Shown: positions 43,766 to 53,566 of the stretch, in pieces | Position numbering within the stretch: the stretch's first letter is position 1 | Layout: each line of letters starts with the position of its first letter | Source: an uncultured Paraglaciecola sp. | GTDB lineage: Bacteria > Pseudomonadota > Gammaproteobacteria > Enterobacterales > Alteromonadaceae | Direction of reading: 5' to 3' | Assembly (NCBI GenBank): GCA_947498355.1 | Contig: CANMKA010000010.1 | Coordinates: 60,255 to 124,254 of the forward strand | Length of the DNA stretch: 64,000 nucleotides | Notes under the pieces: generated by a model | The model's database searches: none | Told to the model about the DNA's origin: nothing | Seen by the model: the letters and a program-made list of their open reading frames with translations, nothing else | Translations under genes and position numbers: made by a program

Positions 43766-44815
43766 TTATTGACGATGTGAAAATGGATTTTTATTAAGGT
43801 AACTGACAATAGCACTAGAGATATCTTTCAAATCTAAAACCTCATCTATTTTACTCGTTTTAATCGCTTCTTTAGGCATACCAAACACCACGCATGAAGC
43901 TTCGTCTTGAGCTAGGGTATAAGCCCCCTGCTCATCCAATCGAGCCATACCTTGAGCGCCATCCTTGCCCATACCCGTTAAAATAACACCTACTGAGTTG
44001 CCACCAGCTGCGACTGCAACTGATTCAAACATCACATCGACTGAAGGTTTATGGCCCATCACTTTCTCGCCGTCATTTAACTGAATACGTAAATCTGCCC
44101 CACTTTTCACAATCTGCATGTGTAAATTACCCGGCGCGACGTATGCGTTGCCTGGTAAAACTCGCTCCCCGTCTTTAGCTTCACGCACTTTAACCGCACA
44201 CAAAGAATCCAACCTACGAGCAAAAGTCGAAGTAAAGCCGAGTGGCATATGCTGGGTAATTACAATAGCAGGACTATTTGCTGGCATTTCCACCAAAACT
44301 TGCTTTATCGCTTCTGTCCCTCCCGTCGATGCACCGATGGCAATTAGGCCCTCCGAGCCTTTCACTGTTATCTGAGCTGGGATTGGCGATGTATGAGACC
44401 TTCGAACTCTGACCTTAGACATAGAGGCCGCTCGAATTTTATCTATGATAAGACTTTGATACTCTTTTATGCCTTCAACGACGCCTAATTTAGGTTTAGT
44501 AATAAAATCAATTGCCCCTAACTCCAAGGCTTTTAAAGTAGCCCCTGCACCGTTCTCGGTTAAAGTGGAAATCATAATGACAGGTGTGGGGCGAGCTTTA
44601 ATTAATCGATCCAAAAATGTTAATCCATCAACCTTGGGCATTTCGATGTCTAGGGTGATCACATCTGGACCAAATTTATTAACCATATCTTTAGCGACAA
44701 ATGCATCTGGTGCAGCACCAACAACCCGCATGTCAGACTCTTGGTTGATAATTTCAGTCAGTAAACTGCGAATTAATGCAGAATCATCAACAATCAGTAC
44801 CTTAATAATATTCAC
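43766..44815 (-). CDS. cheB: Protein-glutamate methylesterase CheB
   Basis: Removes methyl groups from (and deamidates) chemoreceptors; activated by CheA phosphorylation. 349 residues: N-terminal receiver (VDDSALIRS, phospho-acceptor in VITLDIEMP), linker, then the esterase domain with serine GASTGGTEA, histidine in ITQHMP and aspartate in LTGMGKDGAQGM. Last gene of the chemotaxis cluster, 11 bases after cheD. Confidence 0.97.
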   Translation of the reverse strand: MNIIKVLIVDDSALIRSLLTEIINQESDMRVVGAAPDAFVAKDMVNKFGPDVITLDIEMPKVDGLTFLDRLIKARPTPVIMISTLTENGAGATLKALELGAIDFITKPKLGVVEGIKEYQSLIIDKIRAASMSKVRVRRSHTSPIPAQITVKGSEGLIAIGASTGGTEAIKQVLVEMPANSPAIVITQHMPLGFTSTFARRLDSLCAVKVREAKDGERVLPGNAYVAPGNLHMQIVKSGADLRIQLNDGEKVMGHKPSVDVMFESVAVAAGGNSVGVILTGMGKDGAQGMARLDEQGAYTLAQDEASCVVFGMPKEAIKTSKIDEVLDLKDISSAIVSYLNKNPFSHRQ

Positions 44816-44826
44816 AATCTAATCCT

Positions 44827-45429
44827 TTAAAATAAATCTACATCACCACTTGGTGCGCTTTGGCGAATACGCATCCGGTATTCACTCTCTCTGTCCATAA
44901 TAGTTGTATTGTGTAACGACTTAATTTTTCGAACTAAAACTTTTCCTGTACTTGGAAAAAAATAGACTTTTCTTGGGTATTCGTCGAGTAGATCACTGGC
45001 CATAATCGGAATATTTTCTGCTTTTAAATAATCAACTACAAACTCAGCATTGCGCTGGCCTACATTGCTTAACGTCAACCCTCGCAGGACATTCCCTCCA
45101 CCAAAAATTTTAGCTTCTAAACGATTTTTAGATGCACCTAATTTAAGCATTTGGTTAATTAAAAGCTCCATTGCAAATACGCCATACCTAGCGGATTCAG
45201 ACACAGACGCGATATTGGTCGCATCATCGTTTGGCAATAAAAAATGATTCATCCCGCCAATATTTAGCAGAGGATCTCGCAGGCACACTGACACGCAAGA
45301 TCCTAAAACCGTCACAATCAATGTTTGTTCGACCGTGGCGTAATACTCCCCTGGCAAGATTTTTACAGCATCACAGTCAAAGTGACGGTCGTGATAACGA
45401 TTCGGTTGAAATTGACTATCGGCACTCAT
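44827..45429 (-). CDS. cheD: Chemoreceptor glutamine deamidase CheD
   Basis: Deamidates receptor glutamines. 200 residues: the catalytic cysteine/histidine pair sits in VLGSCVSVCLRDPLLNIGGMNHFLLP, with AKIFGGGNVLRG downstream. Its first four bases overlap the cheR stop (ATGA). CheD is usual in accessory chemosensory clusters and absent from E. coli. Confidence 0.95.
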   Translation of the reverse strand: MSADSQFQPNRYHDRHFDCDAVKILPGEYYATVEQTLIVTVLGSCVSVCLRDPLLNIGGMNHFLLPNDDATNIASVSESARYGVFAMELLINQMLKLGASKNRLEAKIFGGGNVLRGLTLSNVGQRNAEFVVDYLKAENIPIMASDLLDEYPRKVYFFPSTGKVLVRKIKSLHNTTIMDRESEYRMRIRQSAPSGDVDLF

Positions 45430-46259
45430 AGCTTACCTGTAACGGGTTGATAAACAGTGTTTCCCATCGAACGGACCAAATGCTCAGCTCCCGAAAATGT
45501 TTCTGAGTGGCCCGCAAAATAAAGACCTTTGGGAGGCATAAGGGCAACCATCTTACGTAAAATGGCTAACTGGGTCGGCTTATCAAAATAAATCATCACG
45601 TTTCGACAAAAAATAATGTCGATAGGTCCACGCAAATCCCAGTTGCTATGAGTAAGATTAATTTTTTTGAAAGTCACTAGCTTAGCCAATTCGGGGACGA
45701 TTCTAGCCTTGCCTTTATTACGTCCTACTCCCTTGTGGAAAAACAGCTTTTTCTGTTGCTGACTTAAGTTGTCTATTCGCTCGATATCGTAGACACCCGT
45801 TTTAGCTTGTTGCAAAACTGTCGAGTCAATATCGGATGCGATAATTTCAACAGGTGGGTCAAACCTTCCGAATGCTTCAACCACTGACATAGCAATAGAA
45901 TAGGGCTCTTCACCAGTACTACTCGCTGCACACCAAATTTTCACTGGACGAGAACAGTTTTTTAAATAATTGGCAAGAATTGGGAAATGATGTTTTTCCC
46001 TAAAAAATGACGTTAAGTTAGTCGTTAATGCGTTAATAAAAAGCTGTTCTTCATTGTCTGAATTCTCTGTTAAATACTTTAAGTATTCAGAAAACGAAGT
46101 TAATTTTAACGCTCTAAGACGTCGACTAAGTCGGCTATAGACCATAGAGTCTTTACTATCAGCTAACCGAATACCTGCCTTTTGGTAAAGCAACGACCGA
46201 ACTTGATCAAACTCGACTTTGCGAAATACAAACTCTTTCTTCTCAGTAAATATGTTCAA
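45426..46259 (-). CDS. cheR: Chemotaxis protein methyltransferase CheR
   Basis: Methylates receptor glutamates using S-adenosylmethionine. 277 residues: N-terminal helical domain, TSFFREKHHFPIL, cofactor motif CAASSTGEEPYSIAM, and IIFCRNVMIYFDKPTQ. It lies between a receptor that ends in a CheR tether-like peptide and cheD. Confidence 0.96.
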   Translation of the reverse strand: MNIFTEKKEFVFRKVEFDQVRSLLYQKAGIRLADSKDSMVYSRLSRRLRALKLTSFSEYLKYLTENSDNEEQLFINALTTNLTSFFREKHHFPILANYLKNCSRPVKIWCAASSTGEEPYSIAMSVVEAFGRFDPPVEIIASDIDSTVLQQAKTGVYDIERIDNLSQQQKKLFFHKGVGRNKGKARIVPELAKLVTFKKINLTHSNWDLRGPIDIIFCRNVMIYFDKPTQLAILRKMVALMPPKGLYFAGHSETFSGAEHLVRSMGNTVYQPVTGKL

Positions 46260-46274
46260 AGCAGGCGCTCCCCC

Positions 46275-48617
46275 CTAGAAGCTCTCCCACTCATCCTCTT
46301 CAGGGGCGCCCGGTTGCACAGCTTTTGCCGTGATCCTAGGTTTTACTAGTTTAGGCATGTCTGCGCTTACGCTATTTGACGCTATTTTTTCATCAGAGGT
46401 CGTTACCCTACTCCCATCATCTAACACAAAAGTGGAGACTCGCGCCGAAAGTTGGTTGGCCTGAGATTGCAAGCTCTCGGCAGCTGCGGAAGCTTCTTCT
46501 ACTAAGGCAGCATTTTGTTGGGTCACTTCATCCATTTGTGACACGGCTTTACTTACTTCATCGATACCCGACGCCTGCTCGGCGGAAGCGGCTGCGATTT
46601 CAGACATAATATCATTTACTCGCTTGATTGAGGTCACGACATTTTGCATGGTTTTACCCGATTGATTAACCAATTGGTTGCCATCTTCAATTTTTGATAC
46701 TGAATCTGATATCAAGGCCTTTATATCTTTCGCGGCATTGGCTGAACGCTGAGCTAGAGTTCTTACCTCTGAGGCAACAACAGCAAATCCTCGACCTTGC
46801 TCACCTGCTCTTGCTGCTTCAACTGCGGCATTTAAGGCTAAAATATTCGTTTGAAAAGCGATACCATCTATCACCCCAATAATGTCAGATATTTTTTGCG
46901 CAGAACTATTAATAGACGCCATAGTTTCAACAACTTTCTGAATCAATTCGCCACTATCTATCGCTACAGTTGACGCTTGTGATGCTAAACCATTAGCCTG
47001 CTCTGCATTTTCTGCGTTAAGCCTTACAGTACCCGTTAGTTGCTCCATGCTAGAGGCAGTTTCTTCTAAACTGGAGGCTTGTTGCTCTGTTCTAGTCGAT
47101 AAATCAGAATTGCCTGAGGCAATTTCTGCAGAGGCACTATTGATGACATCTGCTGCACCGTAGATTTCACCAATCATGGACGTTAAATTGGTAGAGGTAT
47201 TGTTACAGTAATTAGCAAGTTCAGCGAAGGTCCCCTCATATTTGCCTTCAATTCGTTTAGTTAAATCGCCATCTGAAATGGCCATCAATACACCAGCAAT
47301 ATCTTGTAAACCTTGGTCTGTAACCTCAATCAAGCTATTGATACCTTCGGCCATATTCAGCATAAAACCTTCTTTATTAGAGGTTTCGATTCTTTCAGTA
47401 AAATTACCCTTTACAGCTGCGTCTACGATCCGTGAAATTTCTTGTTCAGCATTTATTTCAGAGGTTCTATCAAGCCATTCGACTACTGTACCTATGCGCT
47501 TGCCCTCCTCATCATTAATTGGATTGGCAATTAAGCGAAAATGCATTGAACCTACACTTATTTGCGCTTGATATTCTGACGTTAACTTATCCAAAAGCCC
47601 CATTTGATGAGATGGGTTTTTATGGAAGGCGTCCATGCTAGTGCCTAACACATTATCCACTGAGAAATGAGGCAGCACTTTTTGTAACTCGGGCTCAACT
47701 TCACGCAGCATAGTCTTCACCGAATCATTCAAATAGATAATGGTTCTATTTTCATCTGCAATCATGACGTTAGTTGAGGTTGCATTGAGTGAGGCTAAAA
47801 TTCGTGCTGCTTCAATGTTTTGATCTACTGTCTGTTTAATAAACGCCACCATCCCATTGAAAGCGCCTACCACACTATCGGAATGTTGTGTGTCGGGTAC
47901 GTCTACGTTCGCATCACCTTCAGAGATTTTTTTGGCGATCAACTGCAGGTCACTGGGATCTCCCCCTAAACGCGTCAAAATGCTTTTCGAAATTAACCAG
48001 GATGAAAACAACACTATTACAATGGCAAAAAACGCAATAATGTTAAATTCGAGATTGTAAAAGTTTGCAGTTTCTTCACCTTCTGTCGCTTGCTCAAAAG
48101 CATAACGATTTGCCAACTCAACTAATTGCTCAATCGCACGTTTGTGCTCAATAAAATGCTCACGGGCCGTGACTTTGTGGTCATTTAACAACTCAAGGTT
48201 ATTGCTCCTTACTGCCGGAATTAGACTATTTTGCACAGTTTCTATTAAAGGCGTCGTCGCATTAAGCAGCTCATTTTTTAGGTAACTATTGAGTCTCGGT
48301 GATAAATCACTGGCTTCTAACCACCTTCTTTCTCGTTGATCAAACTCTTTTAAATGGAGATTAATATCAGAGATTAAGTCTTGGCTTTCAACACCTTGCT
48401 GGCCTAGAGACTCAATTTTCATCATCATCTCAACTAGATACATAGGCGGGGGCAAAATATCTGCGGTGAGCTCGTTGGCGTAAATAATTCTGTTGTATTG
48501 CTCGCTGCCTATACTGGTACTTTTGCTGTTTAAGTAACCAACTATGGACAAAGCTAAAACTGTCAATATTGAGACGAAAGCCATAATGCCAAGCTGTTTT
48601 TTTAGGGTCAATTTCAT
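46275..48617 (-). CDS. Transmembrane methyl-accepting chemotaxis protein with PAS domain and C-terminal tether
   Basis: 780 residues from the ATG at 48617. Membrane segment at about 5-27, periplasmic helical bundle (about 30-185), membrane segment (about 188-208), HAMP-like region (about 208-265), PAS-like domain (about 275-390), a further HAMP-like linker (about 430-490: [19 protein letters not shown]), then the signalling domain with tip [30 protein letters not shown] sequence. The last residues are EEDEWESF, like the NWETF pentapeptide that binds CheR and CheB in E. coli Tar and Tsr, and cheR is the next gene. An in-frame ATG six codons upstream lacks a ribosome-binding site. Confidence 0.93.
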   Translation of the reverse strand: MKLTLKKQLGIMAFVSILTVLALSIVGYLNSKSTSIGSEQYNRIIYANELTADILPPPMYLVEMMMKIESLGQQGVESQDLISDINLHLKEFDQRERRWLEASDLSPRLNSYLKNELLNATTPLIETVQNSLIPAVRSNNLELLNDHKVTAREHFIEHKRAIEQLVELANRYAFEQATEGEETANFYNLEFNIIAFFAIVIVLFSSWLISKSILTRLGGDPSDLQLIAKKISEGDANVDVPDTQHSDSVVGAFNGMVAFIKQTVDQNIEAARILASLNATSTNVMIADENRTIIYLNDSVKTMLREVEPELQKVLPHFSVDNVLGTSMDAFHKNPSHQMGLLDKLTSEYQAQISVGSMHFRLIANPINDEEGKRIGTVVEWLDRTSEINAEQEISRIVDAAVKGNFTERIETSNKEGFMLNMAEGINSLIEVTDQGLQDIAGVLMAISDGDLTKRIEGKYEGTFAELANYCNNTSTNLTSMIGEIYGAADVINSASAEIASGNSDLSTRTEQQASSLEETASSMEQLTGTVRLNAENAEQANGLASQASTVAIDSGELIQKVVETMASINSSAQKISDIIGVIDGIAFQTNILALNAAVEAARAGEQGRGFAVVASEVRTLAQRSANAAKDIKALISDSVSKIEDGNQLVNQSGKTMQNVVTSIKRVNDIMSEIAAASAEQASGIDEVSKAVSQMDEVTQQNAALVEEASAAAESLQSQANQLSARVSTFVLDDGSRVTTSDEKIASNSVSADMPKLVKPRITAKAVQPGAPEEDEWESF

Positions 48618-48699
48618 ATATAGAGCCTTTTGCATAAATATTAGGTGCAGGTGCTAAAGCCATGCATCAAAACAAATTAAATAATCGTCACGTATTGAG

Positions 48700-49218
48700 C
48701 TACTCGCTCACATCATTTCCAGCGTTATGCGTATCAAACAAGCCTAGCTCGTCGCTTGTAATCAACTGTTCGATGTTTACGAGTATGATCATTTCTTCCT
48801 CGACAGGAGCTAACCCCAACAAATAACGACTATCGAAAGCCACGCCAAATTCTGGGGCAGGCCTTATTTCTTCATCGGTTAAACGAATAACGTCCGATAC
48901 GCCATCTACCACTATGCCAACTATCCTGTCGGCCACATTTAGCATAATGACAATCGTAAATTCATTGTACGTGGCTTCACCGACATTAAATTTAAGACGC
49001 AAGTCAACGATAGGTACTATGTCGCCACGCAAGTTGATTACCCCTTTAATAAAGGGAGGCGCATTTGCAATTTTAGTCACCGATTCATATCCTCGGATTT
49101 CTTTGACTGACATAATATCTAGCGCGTAATGCTCATCGCCGAGAACAAAACTCAAAAATTCTGTTGATTCATTAAGGCTATGAATATCGAGTTCATGATT
49201 TGCGTTAAAGCCACTCAT
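48700..49218 (-). CDS. cheW: Coupling protein CheW
   Basis: Links receptors to CheA. 172 residues with the CheW fold: [52 protein letters not shown] and [13 protein letters not shown]. The ATG overlaps the cheA stop by one base. Confidence 0.96.
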   Translation of the reverse strand: MSGFNANHELDIHSLNESTEFLSFVLGDEHYALDIMSVKEIRGYESVTKIANAPPFIKGVINLRGDIVPIVDLRLKFNVGEATYNEFTIVIMLNVADRIVGIVVDGVSDVIRLTDEEIRPAPEFGVAFDSRYLLGLAPVEEEMIILVNIEQLITSDELGLFDTHNAGNDVSE

Positions 49219-51200
49219 TATAGTTCTGCCTCTGGAAGCCTAGCCTTAACCTTGGAGGCCAACGACTCTACATCTAAAATCATGGCCACATTGCCATCTC
49301 CCATAATTGTTGCGCCAGCGATTCCTGGAACACGTTTGTAATGCTGCTCTAAGCTTTTAATCACAACCTGTTGTTGCCCGAGCAAGCCATCTATTAACAA
49401 ACCGAAACGTTTTTTACTGCTCTCAAGCAAGACAACAATACCTTTTGTCGGATCAGAGATCCCATCATCAATATTCATAACTTTATACAAGTCAATCAAA
49501 GGCCAATACTGTTCCCTAATCCAAAGCAATTTGTCATTAGAAATCATTTTAATTTGCTCTTCTGATGGTTGGATTGATTCAATAATATTCACTAATGGCA
49601 CAACAAATACTTGGTTCCCTACTCCTACACACATACCGTCGACTATGGCTAATGTAAGGGGTAAATGAATGCGAAACTCAGAGCCAATACCAAATGAAGA
49701 CTCGATTTCTATACGTCCGCCAATAGATTCAATGTTTCGCCTAACAACATCCATACCTACTCCGCGCCCCGAGACATCTGTCACTTCGGCTGCAGTAGAA
49801 AACCCTGCTTCAAAGATCAATTGCCACACTTGCTCATCTGGCATAGTGAGATCAACAGCTAAACCATTTTCAATGGCTTTATCTAGGATCCTTTGACGAC
49901 TTAAGCCAGCACCATCATCAATAATACTAATAACTATGCTGCTACCTTTTTGCTCAGCCTTTAAAGTCACCACGCCGGTTTCGGGCTTACCTAACTCAAT
50001 ACGTTTAGCCGTGGTTTCTATGCCATGATCTATGCTGTTTCTGACCAAATGCGTTAACGGATCGACTAGCTTTTCAATCATACCTTTGTCAATTTCAGTA
50101 TTACCGCCCTCTATCCGCAAATCGACTTTTTTACCCAGTTTACTGGACAGATCACGGACTACACGGGGGAACCGGTTAAAGGTAACCTGCATCGGGAGCA
50201 TACGCATGGACATCACTGATTCTTGAATTTCACGAGTGTTGCGGTGCAATTCAGCTAGAGCGGTTTGGACTTTTTCTTGGAGTTCCCCTTCGACTTCTGA
50301 ACCAATCATAGTCAACATAGATTGAGTAATAACTAGCTCTCCAACCAAGTTGACTAATGAATCAATTTTCAAGGTATCGACACGAATAGATGAGGTATCC
50401 GTATTAGATGATTTAACCTTGGCCGATTTAGCTTTTGTGCTCCGTTTCTCCGCTTTAGACTTAGTTGATTTTTTTGTGGGCTTACTCGCAGCTGGGGCCT
50501 TTGGGCCATCATCAGTTGCAGAAACTTGCTCTAGGGGGGCAAAAAATCCAAAACCTTGCTCATCGTCAGATGCTTTATCATCACTTTCTATAACTTGGTT
50601 AGTATTGTCTATCGGCTCGAAAAAACCGAATCCTAAGTCAACTTCAGTATCATCTTGCCCATTTTGAATCTTCTCAGCATCTAGTGTAGCGGTTTGAATG
50701 GGCTCAAAGAAACCAAAACTATCATCTTCACAATCAGCATCAGACGCTGTTCCTTTCGACAAGTTTTGGCCCTTTTCAGTTTGTGTGGAGTGACCTGACA
50801 AATCTTGACTATGAGCAGCCAGGACATCCTCTAGGGCTTTAACCATAGGCGCAACTTCAGAGTTTTCTACAGGTTCGTCATCACGATATTTGGCCAAGAT
50901 ACTTTTTAAGTTATCAACCGTATGTAAAAACAAATCGACAATTTCAGTTGAAAGCACCAAGGTATGCTGCCGAGCTCGATCGAGCAAGTTCTCCATTACA
51001 TGGGTGACCCTAGTTAACGCATCGAACCCAAAAATCCCGCTACCACCTTTGATTGAATGGGCAGCTCGGAAAATACTATTCAGCTGTTCAGGATCAAGGT
51101 CCTGAAGATCAAGGTCCATCAACTGATGCTCCATTTCATCAAGATGCTCCTGACTTTCGTCAAAAAACACTCCATGGAACTGCTCCATATCAATCGACAT
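49218..51200 (-). CDS. cheA: Chemotaxis histidine kinase CheA with FGFF-repeat linker
   Basis: 660 residues. The P1 phosphotransfer domain has His48 in [14 protein letters not shown]. Dimerisation P3 starts near 270 ([18 protein letters not shown]). The ATPase P4 has [18 protein letters not shown] and [13 protein letters not shown]. The CheW-like P5 is at about 520-655. Between P1 and P3 there is no recognisable P2 domain. Instead residues about 158-224 hold three copies of an FGFF motif (FGFFEP at 162 and 191, FGFFAP at 217) separated by acidic stretches, then a Lys/Ser/Ala-rich linker (about 233-262). It phosphorylates the CheY encoded 18 bases upstream and CheB. Confidence 0.95.
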   Translation of the reverse strand: MSIDMEQFHGVFFDESQEHLDEMEHQLMDLDLQDLDPEQLNSIFRAAHSIKGGSGIFGFDALTRVTHVMENLLDRARQHTLVLSTEIVDLFLHTVDNLKSILAKYRDDEPVENSEVAPMVKALEDVLAAHSQDLSGHSTQTEKGQNLSKGTASDADCEDDSFGFFEPIQTATLDAEKIQNGQDDTEVDLGFGFFEPIDNTNQVIESDDKASDDEQGFGFFAPLEQVSATDDGPKAPAASKPTKKSTKSKAEKRSTKAKSAKVKSSNTDTSSIRVDTLKIDSLVNLVGELVITQSMLTMIGSEVEGELQEKVQTALAELHRNTREIQESVMSMRMLPMQVTFNRFPRVVRDLSSKLGKKVDLRIEGGNTEIDKGMIEKLVDPLTHLVRNSIDHGIETTAKRIELGKPETGVVTLKAEQKGSSIVISIIDDGAGLSRQRILDKAIENGLAVDLTMPDEQVWQLIFEAGFSTAAEVTDVSGRGVGMDVVRRNIESIGGRIEIESSFGIGSEFRIHLPLTLAIVDGMCVGVGNQVFVVPLVNIIESIQPSEEQIKMISNDKLLWIREQYWPLIDLYKVMNIDDGISDPTKGIVVLLESSKKRFGLLIDGLLGQQQVVIKSLEQHYKRVPGIAGATIMGDGNVAMILDVESLASKVKARLPEAEL

Positions 51201-51217
51201 TTAAAATTCCTAGCTCG

Positions 51218-51583
51218 TTAACCTAAAACCTTTGCCACTACTTGCAATAACTTACTAGGATCAAACGGTTTGACCATCCAACCTGTTGCACCCGCAGTTC
51301 GCCCTTGAGACTTCATTGCATCTCCTGCCTCGGTAGTTAACACTATAATCGGAACTGAGCGGTAATTTGGCAGCGCACGAAGGGACTTAATTAAGGTAAT
51401 ACCGTCCATTCTTGGCATATTTTGATCGGTCAATACAAAATCAAACTGTTGCATTTTACTGGCATCTAAAGCCTCTTGACCATCTTTTGCTGTGGTGACT
51501 CTGTGACTAGTAGATTTGAGCGTTACCTCTACCATTTGTCGAATTGACGGAGAATCATCAACAACTAAGATACTTTTACTCAT
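51218..51583 (-). CDS. cheY: CheY-type response regulator
   Basis: Single receiver domain, 121 residues: acidic pocket VVDDSPSIRQMV, phospho-acceptor aspartate in VLTDQNMPRMDG, conserved threonine in IIVLTTEA and lysine in MVKPFDP. Immediately precedes cheA and is its probable phosphate acceptor. It has the TDQNMP form common in accessory systems. No cheZ is present. Confidence 0.94.
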   Translation of the reverse strand: MSKSILVVDDSPSIRQMVEVTLKSTSHRVTTAKDGQEALDASKMQQFDFVLTDQNMPRMDGITLIKSLRALPNYRSVPIIVLTTEAGDAMKSQGRTAGATGWMVKPFDPSKLLQVVAKVLG

Positions 51584-51883
51584 ATTATTCTCTTCTATAA
51601 ATGTAAATTGTCCAACGACCTTATAGGTTATTGGCTGGTTTTACCTTAGCAACAAGTTTTTCGTATACCTAGTCGGTCAGAAAACAAATTATTGTACTCA
51701 AGAATTTTAATGGCCCCTCCCTTAGATACACGCCTACAGCTACAGTAAAACCTCGTTAAAAAAACAAATAGTATCGCGTTTACTTCATAAAAAAACTAAT
51801 AAAATAAGATACTTATATATAGTAGCCGATACTTAATAGGTATAACTCACGGTTATTGTTGGTAAACCCGAATGATATATTTG
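51584..51883. other. 300-bp intergenic region between STAS gene and cheY
   Basis: AT-rich, no gene seen. Likely holds a separate promoter for cheY-cheA and following genes, but I cannot point to clear boxes. Confidence 0.4.
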
Positions 51884-52171
51884 CTACTCAAATCTGTACA
51901 ATTTCGCAAAATTTGCCATTTTCAAAATTTCTTCAGCTGTGCTCTTAGCCCCCACTATAGCTACGTCTATTTTTGCCACTTTCGCTTTCTTCTGCAGAAG
52001 AACCATCATGCCTAAAGCAGAACTGTCCAGATAATTCACTCGGTTGAAGTCCAATACTATTTTATTGACCCCTGTAGGAGACTCAAAAATTGCTTGGTAC
52101 TCTTTTGAGAAAACTTTGTTGTAACTGAAATCAAATTTTTCCGGTAAAGACAGGGTTTTTGTTGCCGCCAT
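51884..52171 (-). CDS. STAS-domain protein (anti-sigma-factor-antagonist type)
   Basis: 95 residues forming one STAS domain: VNKIVLDFNRVNYLDSSALGMMVLLQKKA contains the DSSALG serine motif that kinases phosphorylate in SpoIIAA-like proteins. The start is the ATG at 52171 with AAGGAG nine bases upstream. It lies between a receptor gene and cheY. Small STAS proteins occur in several accessory chemosensory clusters. No partner kinase or phosphatase is seen here. Confidence 0.88.
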   Translation of the reverse strand: MAATKTLSLPEKFDFSYNKVFSKEYQAIFESPTGVNKIVLDFNRVNYLDSSALGMMVLLQKKAKVAKIDVAIVGAKSTAEEILKMANFAKLYRFE

Positions 52172-52197
52172 CACACAGTTCTCCTTAGTGGTTCATT

Positions 52198-53358
52198 CTA
52201 AAATAGCTCTATTTCACCCGCATCCATTGATGTAGAAGAAACAGGGTTGTGGTCACCCGTTTTACTGACACGAGTATTAGTCAAGTAGTCGTTCAACTTT
52301 TGCATAAGCTGCTCAATATTATGGAATTCTGAATTTTTGAGTTCTTCAGCTATAAATACAACTAAATCGCGCGTATACGTCAGGTTCTGACTGTTAATGT
52401 CGCCAAATTGCAGGCCTCTGATTGAGTTATTCAACGCAAGCTCCAACTCATGCCCTATTTTTTCTAAATCATGGGTGACATTAGAATCAGCTTCAGCTTT
52501 ATCGATAATACTCACCAAAGCCCCATGAATTTTCTTCTTAGCTTCAATGACGTAAGACACATCCTGCGACGCAGCTTCACCAACCTCAGCAGTTAACTCC
52601 TCGACTTGGCTACCTATATCCTTGAGCTGGGTTTGAATAGATTCGCTGAACTCTGCGGAACGGCTAGACAAGTTTCTGACTTCGTCTGCCACCACGGCAA
52701 AGCCTCGCCCTTTTTCACCCGCTCTGGCTGCCTCGATGGCTGCATTCAAAGCCAATAAGTTAGTCTGAGATGAAATCGAATCAATATCAGTTAACGCTTT
52801 TTGCACATCGGGCATGAGATCAGCAATAGCATTAACCTTTTCAAGCAATCCCATTAACTTGGCTGACATATCTACAGTGGTATTGATAAATTGGTCTAAC
52901 GTCCCGTCCGTGTCTACAGCAAAAGCTCGCATCCGCTCGCTATGCAACTCGCCATCTTTATTATCTTTTTCTTCCTTGATTAATTTATCTATACACAGAC
53001 TTTGTCGACTAACCAAAGCTTGTAGATCACCGAAAGCGTTACTCAACGTATGGGTCGCATCATTTTGCGTATCTAATACGCCCTGCAAATTGTCTCCACA
53101 ATCAAACAAAGTAGAACTTAGTTGAGCATTCAACTCACTAGATCGATTATCCGAGCACTTCTCTTGTAGTGAGTCCTCTACTACAGCTTGCTTACTAGAA
53201 CTAATAGGTGTAGCGCGCAGGATCAATAAACTAAAAATCACAGCCAATAGAGAAGCGAAATAGGGTATCCCTACATAAACTAACACTTGAGTGCCCAAAA
53301 CGGCAGCGAGAATGAAAAGCCACTGAAAACGTGACAAGTTAAGATCGAATCTATCCAA
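52198..53358 (-). CDS. Membrane-anchored chemoreceptor-like signalling protein
   Basis: 386 residues. Two close hydrophobic segments (about 12-30 and 32-48) with almost no periplasmic part, so it probably senses from the membrane or cytoplasm. The receptor signalling tip is [39 protein letters not shown] (about 195-235). The C-terminal 100 residues include a segment [25 protein letters not shown], a block often seen at the end of such short receptors. First gene of the cluster; 26 bases before the STAS gene. Confidence 0.9.
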   Translation of the reverse strand: MDRFDLNLSRFQWLFILAAVLGTQVLVYVGIPYFASLLAVIFSLLILRATPISSSKQAVVEDSLQEKCSDNRSSELNAQLSSTLFDCGDNLQGVLDTQNDATHTLSNAFGDLQALVSRQSLCIDKLIKEEKDNKDGELHSERMRAFAVDTDGTLDQFINTTVDMSAKLMGLLEKVNAIADLMPDVQKALTDIDSISSQTNLLALNAAIEAARAGEKGRGFAVVADEVRNLSSRSAEFSESIQTQLKDIGSQVEELTAEVGEAASQDVSYVIEAKKKIHGALVSIIDKAEADSNVTHDLEKIGHELELALNNSIRGLQFGDINSQNLTYTRDLVVFIAEELKNSEFHNIEQLMQKLNDYLTNTRVSKTGDHNPVSSTSMDAGEIELF

Positions 53359-53566
53359 ATTTGTTTACCTACGGATATGTTTTATTATGGCTGGAGCAAT
53401 ATCTTACTTATAGGACATTAGCTTAGTCACACTCGGCAAATATTGCGTAATTTTTTAACGGTTATTTATATAAAACAAACGAAAAGTGTAGGTTACTGTA
53501 AAATCAAACCTTACTCTATGCTTATGATATCAATATGAATTATTTCTAGCTTTATTAACAGTAGCC

